Of a stretch of 64,000 nucleotides of DNA, positions 25,540-36,341 are shown in pieces. Positions within the stretch are counted from its first letter, which is position 1, and each line of letters begins with the position of its first letter. Source of the stretch: Methylothermaceae bacterium (GTDB lineage: Bacteria; Pseudomonadota; Gammaproteobacteria; Methylococcales; Methylothermaceae); contig JALSIB010000006.1 in NCBI GenBank assembly GCA_026981855.1, positions 37,902 to 101,901 on the forward strand, read 5' to 3'. The notes below the pieces were generated by a model. The model made no database searches. It was not told where the DNA came from and saw nothing but the letters and a program-made list of their open reading frames with translations. Position numbers and translations under genes: made by a program.

Positions 25540-25784
25540 AACCTTATCTCCTCCCGATTTTTCCTTACACACGAATTCTGCGGCCCCTTGTCCGGTCCGC
25601 CCGGATCGAGAGACCGCCCAATAGCAAACGGAAACACCTTGCCCAAGCAACCTCCCGCCCCAGACAACCGCGACCTCTTCCCCCTGGAAATCAATGAGGA
25701 GAATGAAGCCGCCCGCTCATCACAGCAGAATTCGGAGCCCGGTTCAAGTTCGGCACCAGGAAATTCAGCTCTACAGCGGAAATC

Positions 25785-25813
25785 ATGTCATATATGTGTA
25801 ATCACATTGTCAT
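25785..25813 (+). promoter_or_regulatory. Pho box upstream of alkaline phosphatase
   Basis: TGTCAT (25786), TGTAAT (25797) and TGTCAT (25808) recur with an exact 11-base period, as in PhoB half-sites. A weaker fourth unit may follow at 25819, which would put TATAGA (25834-25839) at the usual distance for a -10 box. Confidence 0.85.
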
Positions 25814-25887
25814 TTTCCGTAAACGAGGGGGCTATAGAGTTTCTCCGTCCGATTCGGGCTCAAATGTTTCAAACCGGGAGAATAACG

Positions 25888-27438
25888 ATGAAAGCACATT
25901 TTCTTGCCATGGCGGTGGGGTTCGCCCTTGCCCCGGCGGCCATGGCCGAGGATCCGAAATCATGGTTCAACGCGGGACGGGAAATCATCGCGGAATTCCA
26001 GACGCTACAACCGATTCCTGCAGGCAAGGCAAAACGGGTGATTTTGTTCATCGGCGATGGAATGGGAATTTCCACTGTTACCGCTGCCCGTATTCTGGAA
26101 GGACAGCTGCGTGGGAAAAAGGGGGAAGAAAACTTCCTGACATTTGAAACGCTTCCCTATACCGCTCTGGCCAAAACCTACAACACCAATCAGCAAACTC
26201 CGGACTCAGCAGGCACCATGACCGCGATGATGACCGGCATCAAAACCAAGGCCGGGGTCATATCGGTGGACGAAACCGTCACCCGGGCCGATTGCGCCAG
26301 TGCCAAAGGCAAAGAAGTGGCCACGCTGCTCGAATACGCGGAGATGGCAGGTTACGCAACCGGCGTGGTGACCACCGCGCGTATCACCCACGCCACACCG
26401 GCAGCCACCTATGCCCACGTTCCCGAACGCAACTGGGAAGACGACCACGACCTGCCGGATGAAGCCAAACAAAACGGTTGCAAGGATATCGCCCGGCAAT
26501 TGATTGAGTTTCCCTATGGAAACGGCATTGAAGTGGTGCTGGGCGGCGGCCGCCGCAGCTTCCTGCCTCGCACACAGAATGATCCGGAAAATACCGAAAA
26601 AACCGGTGAACGGGATGACGGCCGGAACTTGACGGCCGAATGGGTCAATCAGTACCCCAATGCTGCTTATGTATGGAACAAAGCGCAGTTCGAAGCGATC
26701 GATCCCAATCAAGTGGATCATTTGCTGGGTCTGTTCAATCGCTCCCATATGGAATACGAATACGACCGGCCCGAAGACATCGGAGGCGAACCATCCTTGA
26801 GTGAGATGACTGAAAAGGCGATTCAAATACTTGACAAAAACCCCAAAGGTTTCTTTCTCATGGTGGAATCGGGCCGCATCGACCACGCCCATCATGCCGG
26901 TAATGCTTTCCGGGCGCTGACCGATACCATCGAACTGGCGAAAGCGGTCAAAAAAGCCCGGGCGCTGACCGACCCCGGCGATACCCTGATCATCGTGACC
27001 GCCGATCACAGCCATGTATTCACCATTGCCGGCTACCCCACACGCGGCAACCCCATACTTGGAAAGGTAATCGGTAACGATGCCTCAGGCAATCCCAAAA
27101 CCGAACCGGCTCTGGCGGAAGACGGCAAACCCTATACAACGGTTTCCTATGCCAACGGTCGGGGCTTCGCCTTCCTCGAGACCGGCGGCGACACACATTA
27201 CGACGAAGATCCTGCGGCCGGGCGTGAAGGGCACGACCTGAGCACCATCGACACCACGGATGAAGGTTTCCATCAAGAAGCGCTCGTACCCCTGTCATCG
27301 GAAACGCATGCCGCCGAAGATGTGGCCATCTATGCCGAAGGCCCCGGCGCCTATTTGCTGCATGGGGTACTGGAACAGAACGCGATCTTCCACGCCATGT
27401 GGGCGGCGGCCGTCGGTCACGCTCCCCCCTCCAAATGA
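25888..27438 (+). CDS. phoA: Alkaline phosphatase (PhoA-type superfamily), periplasmic
   Basis: 516 residues, with signal peptide AMAVGFALAPAAMA. Catalytic features: VILFIGDGMGISTVTAARI (first metal Asp), QTPDSAGTMTAMMTG with the phosphorylated Ser, FFLMVESGRIDHAHHAGN, IIVTADHSHVF and a late H in ETHAAEDVAIYAEGPG. Hydrolyses phosphate monoesters to release phosphate. GGGAG lies 7 bases before ATG 25888. The Pho box upstream indicates induction by phosphate starvation. Followed after 14 bases by a lipoprotein gene in the same direction. The symbol is by family. Confidence 0.93.
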   Translation: MKAHFLAMAVGFALAPAAMAEDPKSWFNAGREIIAEFQTLQPIPAGKAKRVILFIGDGMGISTVTAARILEGQLRGKKGEENFLTFETLPYTALAKTYNTNQQTPDSAGTMTAMMTGIKTKAGVISVDETVTRADCASAKGKEVATLLEYAEMAGYATGVVTTARITHATPAATYAHVPERNWEDDHDLPDEAKQNGCKDIARQLIEFPYGNGIEVVLGGGRRSFLPRTQNDPENTEKTGERDDGRNLTAEWVNQYPNAAYVWNKAQFEAIDPNQVDHLLGLFNRSHMEYEYDRPEDIGGEPSLSEMTEKAIQILDKNPKGFFLMVESGRIDHAHHAGNAFRALTDTIELAKAVKKARALTDPGDTLIIVTADHSHVFTIAGYPTRGNPILGKVIGNDASGNPKTEPALAEDGKPYTTVSYANGRGFAFLETGGDTHYDEDPAAGREGHDLSTIDTTDEGFHQEALVPLSSETHAAEDVAIYAEGPGAYLLHGVLEQNAIFHAMWAAAVGHAPPSK

Positions 27439-27452
27439 CCAGGGACACCAAA

Positions 27453-28145
27453 ATGGCCCTCAAGGACTGGAAAGGTATGGGCGCTGCCCTATGTCTGGCG
27501 GTTCTTCTGACAGGATGCGCCGGCCCTGTGGAACCGCGCGGGAAGATGATTGCCACGGCGACGCAAGTCGCCGTGGACACGCCCTTGGTGGCCCGCTATG
27601 AAACCTTTCACGACACCCATGGCAAACCCCAAACTTGGTGGTATTTGCGCCGCGCGCACCGAATCGAAAAACGCATACCGCAACTGGGGCGGGCCTGGAT
27701 CTGGACCCATCATCACGACCACTTGACAATGCAGCAAGTGCTGCTGCGGGAAAAGAGGGTGATCGATTACACCACCGCCGACCTCAAAAGCATCCGTAAC
27801 CATCCGGAATGGAAAACTTTGAGGCACATGCTCGACCCCCATCTGCTGTCCCGCTTGAAACGAGGCACCAAAACACAAGTCATGGGGCATCCGGCTGTAC
27901 GCTACGAAGGCGTGATCGAATCCACCAAGCTGAAAATCCTCTGGCTGGAGGATCTCCGATTACCCGCTGAAATCACAAGATCTCATCGCGGCCAGACGAG
28001 CCGTATTCGCCTGACCGCGTTATACCCTGAAGCTCAATCCCCGATTCAACCCATCAAGCTTGATGACTTCGAGCACATGGATTTCGCCGATCTGGGGGAC
28101 AACGAAGCCGACCCGCTTTGGAGCCGCCTCGCTCATCCCCATTAA
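27453..28145 (+). CDS. Lipoprotein of unknown function, linked to phosphatase
   Basis: 230 residues. ALCLAVLLTGCAG is a lipoprotein signal (lipobox LTGC). The mature part has WYLRRAHRIEKRIPQLGRAW and a His-rich WTHHHDHLTMQQ; it may be a beta-rich outer-membrane lipoprotein. AGGGA precedes ATG 27453; an alternative ATG 27435 overlaps the phosphatase stop. Likely co-transcribed with the phosphatase and so phosphate-regulated. No family recognised. Convergent with clpB. Confidence 0.7.
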   Translation: MALKDWKGMGAALCLAVLLTGCAGPVEPRGKMIATATQVAVDTPLVARYETFHDTHGKPQTWWYLRRAHRIEKRIPQLGRAWIWTHHHDHLTMQQVLLREKRVIDYTTADLKSIRNHPEWKTLRHMLDPHLLSRLKRGTKTQVMGHPAVRYEGVIESTKLKILWLEDLRLPAEITRSHRGQTSRIRLTALYPEAQSPIQPIKLDDFEHMDFADLGDNEADPLWSRLAHPH

Positions 28146-28154
28146 TCGCAAGAA

Positions 28155-30734
<2,580 letters not shown>

Positions 30735-30792
30735 AATGAATAAAACCCTTTTGTCCGTTACTGAGGGGGGCGTGAAATTTTTCGCTGCTCAG

Positions 30793-30822
30793 TATGTGGG
30801 GATGAGGCGGGTTTTTTTCAAC
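30793..30822 (-). promoter_or_regulatory. sigma-32 heat-shock promoter of clpB
   Basis: On the minus strand GTTGAAA (-35, 30816-30822), 14 bases, then CCCCACATA (-10, 30793-30801), close to the consensus CTTGAAA-N(11-16)-CCCCATNTA. The -35 box contains the TGA stop of pgeF. Predicted leader about 55 bases. Confidence 0.85.
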
Positions 30823-31561
30823 CGCGACGCCATATCAGAGTGGCCATCCGGCCACAGACGCCATCGCGGCGGTAGGAGAAAAAGCGCCCGGCATCGTTGT
30901 GGGTGCAGAAGCCGCCCCCATGGATGGCGGTGACGCCATGTCTTCGGAGGATGATTCCGGCAAGGTGGTAAAGATCGGCCAGAAAGCGATCGCCCGAGGG
31001 ATGAAAGGCTTTGGCAAAAACTGGATTCCGGGCGGTGAAAGCCTCCTTCACTTCGGCGCCCACCTCGAACGCCCGGGGCCCGATGGCGGGGCCCAGCCAG
31101 GCGAGCGGCGGTTTCCGCCACGGGGGAGAGATCAAGGCATTGTCGAGAATGCCGCTCAAAAGACCGCGCCAGCCCCCGTGAACGGCGGCGACGGTATGGC
31201 CATCGGTGAGCAGGATGGGGAGACAATCGGCAGTCAGGACCACACACACTGCCTCGGGGAAACAGGTGAAGCTGGCATCGGCAACGGGAGGCAGGTCAGC
31301 GTCACACCCGCCCGCTTCTTTCCTGGGGCGGATCTCGATAGTCCTGGAGCCGTGAGTCTGGTTCAGCCAGTGGGGTTCGCCCGGCAACTCGAGGCGTTGT
31401 TTGAGCAATGTCCGATTGGCGGCGACCGCCTCGGGATCGTCGCCCACATGGGTGGCCAGGTTCCAGCTCCGGTAAGGCCCCCGGCTGACCCCGCCGGTTC
31501 GCAAAGTGGTGGCGGCGTGAATATGGGGAGGCGCGGGCCAGTCCGGAAGGAGCCAGTCCAT
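30818..31561 (-). CDS. pgeF: Peptidoglycan editing factor PgeF (YfiH)
   Basis: 247 residues. Family of purine-nucleoside-phosphorylase/laccase-like fold that in E. coli prevents misincorporation of L-Ser in muropeptides. Hallmarks: LNQTHGSRT, VVLTADCLPILLTD, AAVHGGWRGLLSGI, GPAIGPRAFEVG and HNDAGRFFSYRRDG, with His and Cys residues for metal binding. Start ATG 31561 directly follows the stop of the small membrane protein upstream. Next gene is clpB, a conserved neighbourhood. Confidence 0.94.
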   Translation of the reverse strand: MDWLLPDWPAPPHIHAATTLRTGGVSRGPYRSWNLATHVGDDPEAVAANRTLLKQRLELPGEPHWLNQTHGSRTIEIRPRKEAGGCDADLPPVADASFTCFPEAVCVVLTADCLPILLTDGHTVAAVHGGWRGLLSGILDNALISPPWRKPPLAWLGPAIGPRAFEVGAEVKEAFTARNPVFAKAFHPSGDRFLADLYHLAGIILRRHGVTAIHGGGFCTHNDAGRFFSYRRDGVCGRMATLIWRRG

Positions 31562-31792
31562 TCAACCATTACTGCGGCTTCGTACGGCCTTGCCTATGGC
31601 CAAAAGGACCAGCATCGCCACCAGCGCGCCGAACATCAGCGGCAGATGGCCGACGAACCAGCGATACACGTCATCCATGAACTGGAAAATCTTTTCCAGG
31701 GTTTCCTCATCGAGATGGAAATGCCCGCCGTGGGCGAAGGCTTGGGAGACAGGCGCCAGAGACAGAACGATCAACAGGCGGATGGGCTTCAT
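31562..31792 (-). CDS. Small exported membrane protein (76 aa)
   Basis: Begins with a signal peptide (IRLLIVLSLAPVSQAFA), continues with a His-rich HGGHFHLDEETLEKIFQFMD segment and ends with one membrane helix (LPLMFGALVAMLVLLAIG) and a basic tail. The HGGHFH cluster could bind metal. Its stop codon abuts the pgeF start, so it is coupled to pgeF. No family recognised; the start is chosen by the signal peptide. Confidence 0.65.
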   Translation of the reverse strand: MKPIRLLIVLSLAPVSQAFAHGGHFHLDEETLEKIFQFMDDVYRWFVGHLPLMFGALVAMLVLLAIGKAVRSRSNG

Positions 31793-31842
31793 CGGCAAAC
31801 ACCGGCAGTTCAAGATCCGGCAAATCCTATCATACCGCAGGC

Positions 31843-32283
31843 TCATTTCTTGCTTGAAACCCGCCCGTTTTCCACCGGAGAAAGCCGGTACAACCCTCCC
31901 CTGGCATCCTTGAGGAGAAACAGAAAAGCCTGGCCCTTCACTTCCTGCCCATAGACATAGACTTGTTTTCCGGGCTTGTAGACGAAACCCTTGACCTGCT
32001 TGTTGGCCCGGTTGAGCTCCACCTGCCCGTACACATAGCCCGAGTCGGAAAATCCGTTGACCCGGATGCGGCAGACCTTGTTTTCGCATTCATCCGGCAC
32101 AACCTTCTTCGAAGGCGCGCTGTGCGACCTCTCTTTTTCCAGCGTTTCTTCCGGCCGCCCGCTGAAAGTGAGGGTCGCCTCCATCAAGGCCGGAGCACCT
32201 CCCCGCAGCGGGACAAAATCCCCGGCCAGGGCGGGAAAGGCCAGCGTCATGGCAGTGAACACGGGTAAAAACAAAGACCCCAT
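31843..32283 (-). CDS. Secreted protein of unknown function
   Basis: 146 residues. Signal peptide LFLPVFTAMTLAFPALA; the mature part is basic, with a two-Cys motif CENKVC and alternating hydrophobic strands (GYVYGQVELNRANKQVKGFV, VYVYGQEVKGQAFLFLL) that predict a small beta domain. ATG 32283 follows the GIN-domain gene by 13 bases, so it is probably the last gene of the same leftward operon. Not recognised. Confidence 0.65.
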   Translation of the reverse strand: MGSLFLPVFTAMTLAFPALAGDFVPLRGGAPALMEATLTFSGRPEETLEKERSHSAPSKKVVPDECENKVCRIRVNGFSDSGYVYGQVELNRANKQVKGFVYKPGKQVYVYGQEVKGQAFLFLLKDARGGLYRLSPVENGRVSSKK

Positions 32284-32296
32284 ATTCAGGCAGCCC

Positions 32297-33001
32297 CTAT
32301 TCAGCGGCCTCGACATCACCGGCCCCACGGATGTTTTTCTCCACATGGGCCGGATTGCCGAAATACAGCACATCCCCCGAACCTTCCAAATCCACCTTGA
32401 GCGACCGGGCCGCATGGACTTCGGCGTCCGCCGCACCAGTGATACGGATTTTCACGTCTTCGGCACGCAGCCTTCCAAGCCGGATATCGCCACTGCCGGA
32501 AACATCCACCGCCAGCCGCCCGACCCTGCCTTCGCCCGTCACATCGCCACTGCCCGAAAGCAGGATCGCCAGGGAAGGCGAGTCGATGCCGGTCAACCTG
32601 ACATCCGATGCCCCCTCCACCTCCAACCGTTCCAGCCGGTTCGTGGTCGCCTCGACCCGGACCCTGCCCTGGCTCTGGAAGGAACGGGCAGTGGAGAGGA
32701 TCAAGCGGCCCCCGCTCACTTCGGTGTCGATCAGTGGAATCAGGTTGTCGTCGGCCTCGACGATCACTTCACACTGCGTCCCCCGCCGCACCACCAGATC
32801 GACACCCGCCCGGACGGTGATTTCACTGAAACAGGGCAACGGGCGCCGTTGCCGGGAACGCTGGCCGTTACCGGTCACCACCCCGGAACCGCCCTCCCCC
32901 ACCACGACGCCGTCGATGACGATCTTGCCGGTATAAGCTTCGGCCATGAGCAGACCCGGGAACAAGGAAATCAAGACCACCAGGATTTCCCATCGCAACA
33001 T
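32297..33001 (-). CDS. Secreted DUF2807 (GIN-domain) protein
   Basis: 234 residues with a signal peptide (LVVLISLFPGLLMAEA). The mature part shows the right-handed beta-helix pattern of DUF2807: CFSEITVRAGVDLVVRRG, LEVEGASDVRLTGI, ILLSGSGDVTGEG, VDVSGSGDIRLGRL and VDLEGSGDVLYFG, i.e. repeated S-G-S-G-D turns. Such proteins are periplasmic or surface-associated and of unknown activity. ATG 33001 is preferred over TTG 33016 because AAAGGGG lies just upstream. Confidence 0.85.
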   Translation of the reverse strand: MLRWEILVVLISLFPGLLMAEAYTGKIVIDGVVVGEGGSGVVTGNGQRSRQRRPLPCFSEITVRAGVDLVVRRGTQCEVIVEADDNLIPLIDTEVSGGRLILSTARSFQSQGRVRVEATTNRLERLEVEGASDVRLTGIDSPSLAILLSGSGDVTGEGRVGRLAVDVSGSGDIRLGRLRAEDVKIRITGAADAEVHAARSLKVDLEGSGDVLYFGNPAHVEKNIRGAGDVEAAE

Positions 33002-33012
33002 GACGGCCCCTT

Positions 33013-33618
33013 TCAATTGGAGGCCTGCTGGGTCGCCCGATGCAACTCGACCCGGCGGTTTTGCCCGTCGTTGGGATGATGGCCCGGCAACGGCGCTTCC
33101 TCGCCCCGCCCAACGACCAGCAAGCGTTGGGGACTCACCCCGAAATGCTCGACCAGATAGGATTTGACCGCGCGGGCCCGGGCCAGGGACAACCGTTTGT
33201 TGTACTGTTCCGAACCGATCGCGTCGGTATGGCCTTCCAGCACGATCCGCTCGTCCTTGAACCGGTCCATGGTCAACATCCTGCCGATTTCGTCGAGATA
33301 GCCCCGGGCCTCGTCCAACAATTCGGCCGAGCCGAAGGCGAACTGGATCGGCAGAGCGATCCCCACCGTCTCCTGGGCGGCCGGCCGCGCCTGGGACTGT
33401 TTCTCATGCGCCCTGGGGGTAAACATCAGCGAGCGGGTCTTGACCTTGGGCCGCTCATCGGCCGCCTTGTCGGGAAACAACAGTTTGGCCATTTCATCGG
33501 CGCTGGGCGGGGCGTTGAACACCCTGACCTCTTCGGCCATCGATGGCGTCGCGGCCCCCAGCACGGCGAGCGTGGCCACCATGGCCCGGACATCCGGAAA
33601 ACGTTTGCGCTGTTTCAT
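33013..33618 (-). CDS. OmpA-family peptidoglycan-binding protein
   Basis: 201 residues. Signal peptide ending ATPSMA, a linker, then an OmpA C-terminal domain: IQFAFGSAELLDEARGYLDE, IVLEGHTDAIGSEQYNKRLS and RARAVKSYLVEHFGV, ending GQNRRVELHRA. Binds peptidoglycan non-covalently in the periplasm. There is no N-terminal barrel, so it probably tethers a complex to the wall. In the CsgG-like operon, between a small lipoprotein and the GIN-domain gene. AGGTGG precedes ATG 33618. Confidence 0.92.
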   Translation of the reverse strand: MKQRKRFPDVRAMVATLAVLGAATPSMAEEVRVFNAPPSADEMAKLLFPDKAADERPKVKTRSLMFTPRAHEKQSQARPAAQETVGIALPIQFAFGSAELLDEARGYLDEIGRMLTMDRFKDERIVLEGHTDAIGSEQYNKRLSLARARAVKSYLVEHFGVSPQRLLVVGRGEEAPLPGHHPNDGQNRRVELHRATQQASN

Positions 33619-33650
33619 CTCTTCCACCTCTATCTGTGACTTGAGGGACA

Positions 33651-33950
33651 TTATTTGGCTTCCCAACGGGTCACCCGGCCCTCGGTATCAAAAAACACCA
33701 CTTGGGTCCGGTATTCCCAGGATTCGCCCCAGGGCCCCTTCTTGGTGCCCTGGCAGGTGTAGCAGCGCCGGCCCCAGGCGGCGCGCACTTGTTCTTTGGT
33801 CATGCCCTTGGCGATCATGCCCGCGCGAATGATTTTGACGAGTTGGGGGTTCCACTCGGGATGCCGGGCGATGTAGTCTTCGCGCCGCACGGGTGCGGTT
33901 TCGCAGGCGGTGATCAAAATCAAGACAGCTAAAATAGTGAGCCGTTTCAT
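33651..33950 (-). CDS. Small lipoprotein (99 aa) of the CsgG-like operon
   Basis: Signal MKRLTILAVLILITAC gives a lipidated Cys. The mature part, with HPEWNPQLVKIIRAGMIAKG then MTKEQVRAAWGRRCYTC and WEYRTQVVFFDTEGRVTRWE, resembles the helix-helix-beta layout of SmpA/OmlA-like outer-membrane lipoproteins (a start M-x-x-x-Q-V then a short beta sheet). Starts 13 bases after the CsgG-like gene. Exact partner unknown. Confidence 0.75.
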   Translation of the reverse strand: MKRLTILAVLILITACETAPVRREDYIARHPEWNPQLVKIIRAGMIAKGMTKEQVRAAWGRRCYTCQGTKKGPWGESWEYRTQVVFFDTEGRVTRWEAK

Positions 33951-33962
33951 GGTGCTTGTCTC

Positions 33963-35576
33963 CTATTGCGCCGCGGCATTTTGCTGGTTTTGGGGAAGCA
34001 CTTGAAATTCATCTCCGGCATAGACGCGTTGTGCATCTTTGGGGTTGCCTGGTTTGAATTCACCGTCGCTGGTCAAAGGCAGGTCTTCGGCAGTGACGGG
34101 TTTGGGGGAAGCCACCGCGCGGATTTTATCCACCCCGGCCGGCGCGCCTGCCGTCAATTTGAACGGTGCATTGCTGGGCGGGATGCGGTAGGTTTTCCCG
34201 GGCAACACATAATTATCGTTCTGGTGGGGATTGGGAAACAGCGTGGCCACTTGTCCCGCCGCGTTGACGGTGACGATGCGGACAAACATGGGTTTGCTGA
34301 CCTTGAAGAATACGGCAACTTCGTCACCAATCACTACTTGTTCCTTATCGGTCCAGACCTTTAGTTCACCCAAGGTTGGTTGTTGCCCGGCGTCTTTCTT
34401 CGGCGCCGCTGGTTTTGGGGTTTGTTGGACCACGGGCGTTTGGGCCACAGTGCTATTGGCTTGCTGCCGGTATTGGGCGAGCATGGTGTTCACCTGTTGC
34501 CTGCGTACCTTGGCGATGACGTCCAGCGGCACGTTTTCAAACAAGGCCAGGTACAGTGCTTCGCTGACCGGTTCGGTTTGAGTCACGCCATATTCCGTTT
34601 TGAAGGCTTCAATGGCTTGCATGGTGGCTGCGTCCAAACGTCCGGTGATTTTGACGGGCTTGCCGTATAGATAAAGATATTCCTGGATTTTGACGATACG
34701 CTCGGTGGGTCCCATGCGGTAATAGTCTTCGCGAATTTGATCCAGCACTACCCGGTCCGGCTGGGAGTTGGGAATCAACCGCCAGTAGGGGAGCTTTTGA
34801 TATTTGCCGACAATCTGGATGATACTGAGCTGGACCAACAGGCGGATGGCGGCGTGACGGCCCTGGATTTTCTTGATGTTGCCCCGCAGTCCCAGGGTTT
34901 GGCCGTAGACAGTAAAGCCCAGTTCATCTTTACCGACGCCTTTATGAACCCGGATGCTATTGACTGCTTGCATAAAAGGGATGCCGGTAAAGGTTTTGAA
35001 ATCCACCAGATTGAAATCCAGGGTGATGCGCGCCAGCGAACTTTTGCGGATATCACTGAAATCCAGGCCCATGGGCACGCCCAAATCCTCGGCGCTGCCG
35101 CTGACATCGGCGCCTTCTTCCTTGGTGACCAGGCCGCGGTCAAATTCGGTGAGTCCACCCACCAGCACCACATTGGGCAGATATTTGTCGCCCCATTGGG
35201 TATAACCGGTCTGGGCCGTGCTGATCATGAACTCCGGGTCGAAGGGAACATACAAAATCTCGCCGCCGATGGCGTTGAGGGCGCTTTTCACCATTTCTGA
35301 AATGTCCTGGGGAATTTCCCCCTGAGTGGGCAGGGAGGTGCCGGTATTGTCGCGTACGGGTTTTGACATCACCCTGAGGGGGCCGCGCCCATATATCACA
35401 TTGGCTTTCCCCAAGTCTGCGATTGCCTGGCTGAAGACCGTAGAATTTACTTCCGGCAAGGTTTGGTTTAAGTCCAGATCGACATCTTGCGGGCTGAGGC
35501 CACATCCGCTGATTAAGGCGGCAATGAAAGCGCCAAGGATAAGGGAGGTTAGGCGTAAATTGGTTGAAACTTTCAT
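33963..35576 (-). CDS. CsgG-like outer-membrane lipoprotein with PG-binding and DUF4384-like domains
   Basis: 537 residues. Lipoprotein signal with LISGCG. Residues ~40-270 resemble CsgG/HfaB-type export channels (YGRGPLRVMSKPVRDNTGT, DISEMVKSALNAIGGEILYV, a hallmark of a protein that assembles into an outer-membrane ring). Residues ~290-360 look like a peptidoglycan-binding repeat (ITGRLDAATMQAIEAFKTEY). Residues ~395-510 fit DUF4384 (LKVWTDKEQVVIGDEVAVFF ... VRIVTVNAAGQVATLFPNPH). The three-part fusion is unusual. Placed directly after two small secreted proteins it may export. Assignment of the N-terminal part to CsgG is by pattern only. Confidence 0.75.
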   Translation of the reverse strand: MKVSTNLRLTSLILGAFIAALISGCGLSPQDVDLDLNQTLPEVNSTVFSQAIADLGKANVIYGRGPLRVMSKPVRDNTGTSLPTQGEIPQDISEMVKSALNAIGGEILYVPFDPEFMISTAQTGYTQWGDKYLPNVVLVGGLTEFDRGLVTKEEGADVSGSAEDLGVPMGLDFSDIRKSSLARITLDFNLVDFKTFTGIPFMQAVNSIRVHKGVGKDELGFTVYGQTLGLRGNIKKIQGRHAAIRLLVQLSIIQIVGKYQKLPYWRLIPNSQPDRVVLDQIREDYYRMGPTERIVKIQEYLYLYGKPVKITGRLDAATMQAIEAFKTEYGVTQTEPVSEALYLALFENVPLDVIAKVRRQQVNTMLAQYRQQANSTVAQTPVVQQTPKPAAPKKDAGQQPTLGELKVWTDKEQVVIGDEVAVFFKVSKPMFVRIVTVNAAGQVATLFPNPHQNDNYVLPGKTYRIPPSNAPFKLTAGAPAGVDKIRAVASPKPVTAEDLPLTSDGEFKPGNPKDAQRVYAGDEFQVLPQNQQNAAAQ

Positions 35577-35603
35577 GATCGGCCTGCAATGCTAATGGAG
35601 TCT

Positions 35604-35933
35604 TTATTTTGATACCGCCGTGGCGCCGTTGACATCGGAATTGTTGATAATGATCACTCCCGGGGGCAGATCGACGCCCGGCTTGATGACAATATTGCCC
35701 TGGCCCACCACGCCGTCTTCCTCGGAGATCACCTTGTCGCTGCCCATCATCAGCAGGCCCTTGGCTTTACTGTTGATGAAGGATTCGTTGATGCCGGTTT
35801 GTAACGAATCATCCACGGGGGTATCCAAAGGGATGCCGTCGTTCAGATCCGTCGCCATGCCCGGTCCTGGATGGAACAAGCATACAAACAGCCCGATCAT
35901 CGATATTTTGTGGGGAAAAAGGTTGGACATCAT
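35604..35933 (-). CDS. Small secreted protein 2 of the CsgG-like operon
   Basis: 109 residues with a signal peptide ending GPGMA. The mature part is acidic and ends in GQGNIVIKPG ... PPGVIIINNSDVNGATAVS, beta-prone strands rich in Asn. The QG-x-[VI]-x-[IV] element recurs in the neighbouring repeat protein (QGTVKIK, QGSVVIE), suggesting the two share a fold. No database family recognised. Placed 27 bases before the CsgG-like gene. Confidence 0.65.
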   Translation of the reverse strand: MMSNLFPHKISMIGLFVCLFHPGPGMATDLNDGIPLDTPVDDSLQTGINESFINSKAKGLLMMGSDKVISEEDGVVGQGNIVIKPGVDLPPGVIIINNSDVNGATAVSK

Positions 35934-36014
35934 GGTTATCCTGTAAACACTGGGTTTTTTGAATCCAAAAAAGCCAACGGCACATCCTTGTGCTCATGTT
36001 GACTTGTCGGCGGG

Positions 36015-36341
36015 TTATTCGATTACGACTGATCCTTGGTCTGCCCGTCCGCCATTCCGGGCGGTGTTTTGGCTGTTACGGATAGTGGCGCGGTTGCTGA
36101 TACGGGTATTGCGCAAAGTGGAGTTTTTGATCTTGACCGTGCCCTGGTTGGCTTCGGACTGTTTTGATCCGAATCCAAAAACACCACCGCCAGAACCGGA
36201 TGCCGTGTTGCGTGAATTCGAGATAGTCGCATTATTGGTGACAGAACCGCCGGTGATGGTAGAGCCTTCAGCCAAAACGGAACCGGTGTAAACAGCGCTC
36301 ATGCCCAATGCCAAAGCCAGAATTTTGATGGATTTTTTCAT
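36015..36341 (-). CDS. Small secreted Asn/Ser/Thr-rich repeat protein
   Basis: 108 residues with signal peptide ending SVLA. The mature 84 residues contain two aligned ~25-residue repeats of form S-T-[IL]-x4-[VI]-[ST]-N-x-A-T-I-x-N-S-x-N-T-A-x-x-G-G (STITGGSVTNNATISNSRNT and STLRNTRISNRATIRNSQNT), joined by a Gly-rich linker GSGGGVFGFGS and ending with a partial third unit QGSVVIE. No Cys. This resembles curli- or HfaA-like amyloid or beta-solenoid subunits by composition and by adjacency to a CsgG-like channel. AGAGG precedes ATG 36341. First gene of the leftward operon. Confidence 0.7.
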   Translation of the reverse strand: MKKSIKILALALGMSAVYTGSVLAEGSTITGGSVTNNATISNSRNTASGSGGGVFGFGSKQSEANQGTVKIKNSTLRNTRISNRATIRNSQNTARNGGRADQGSVVIE

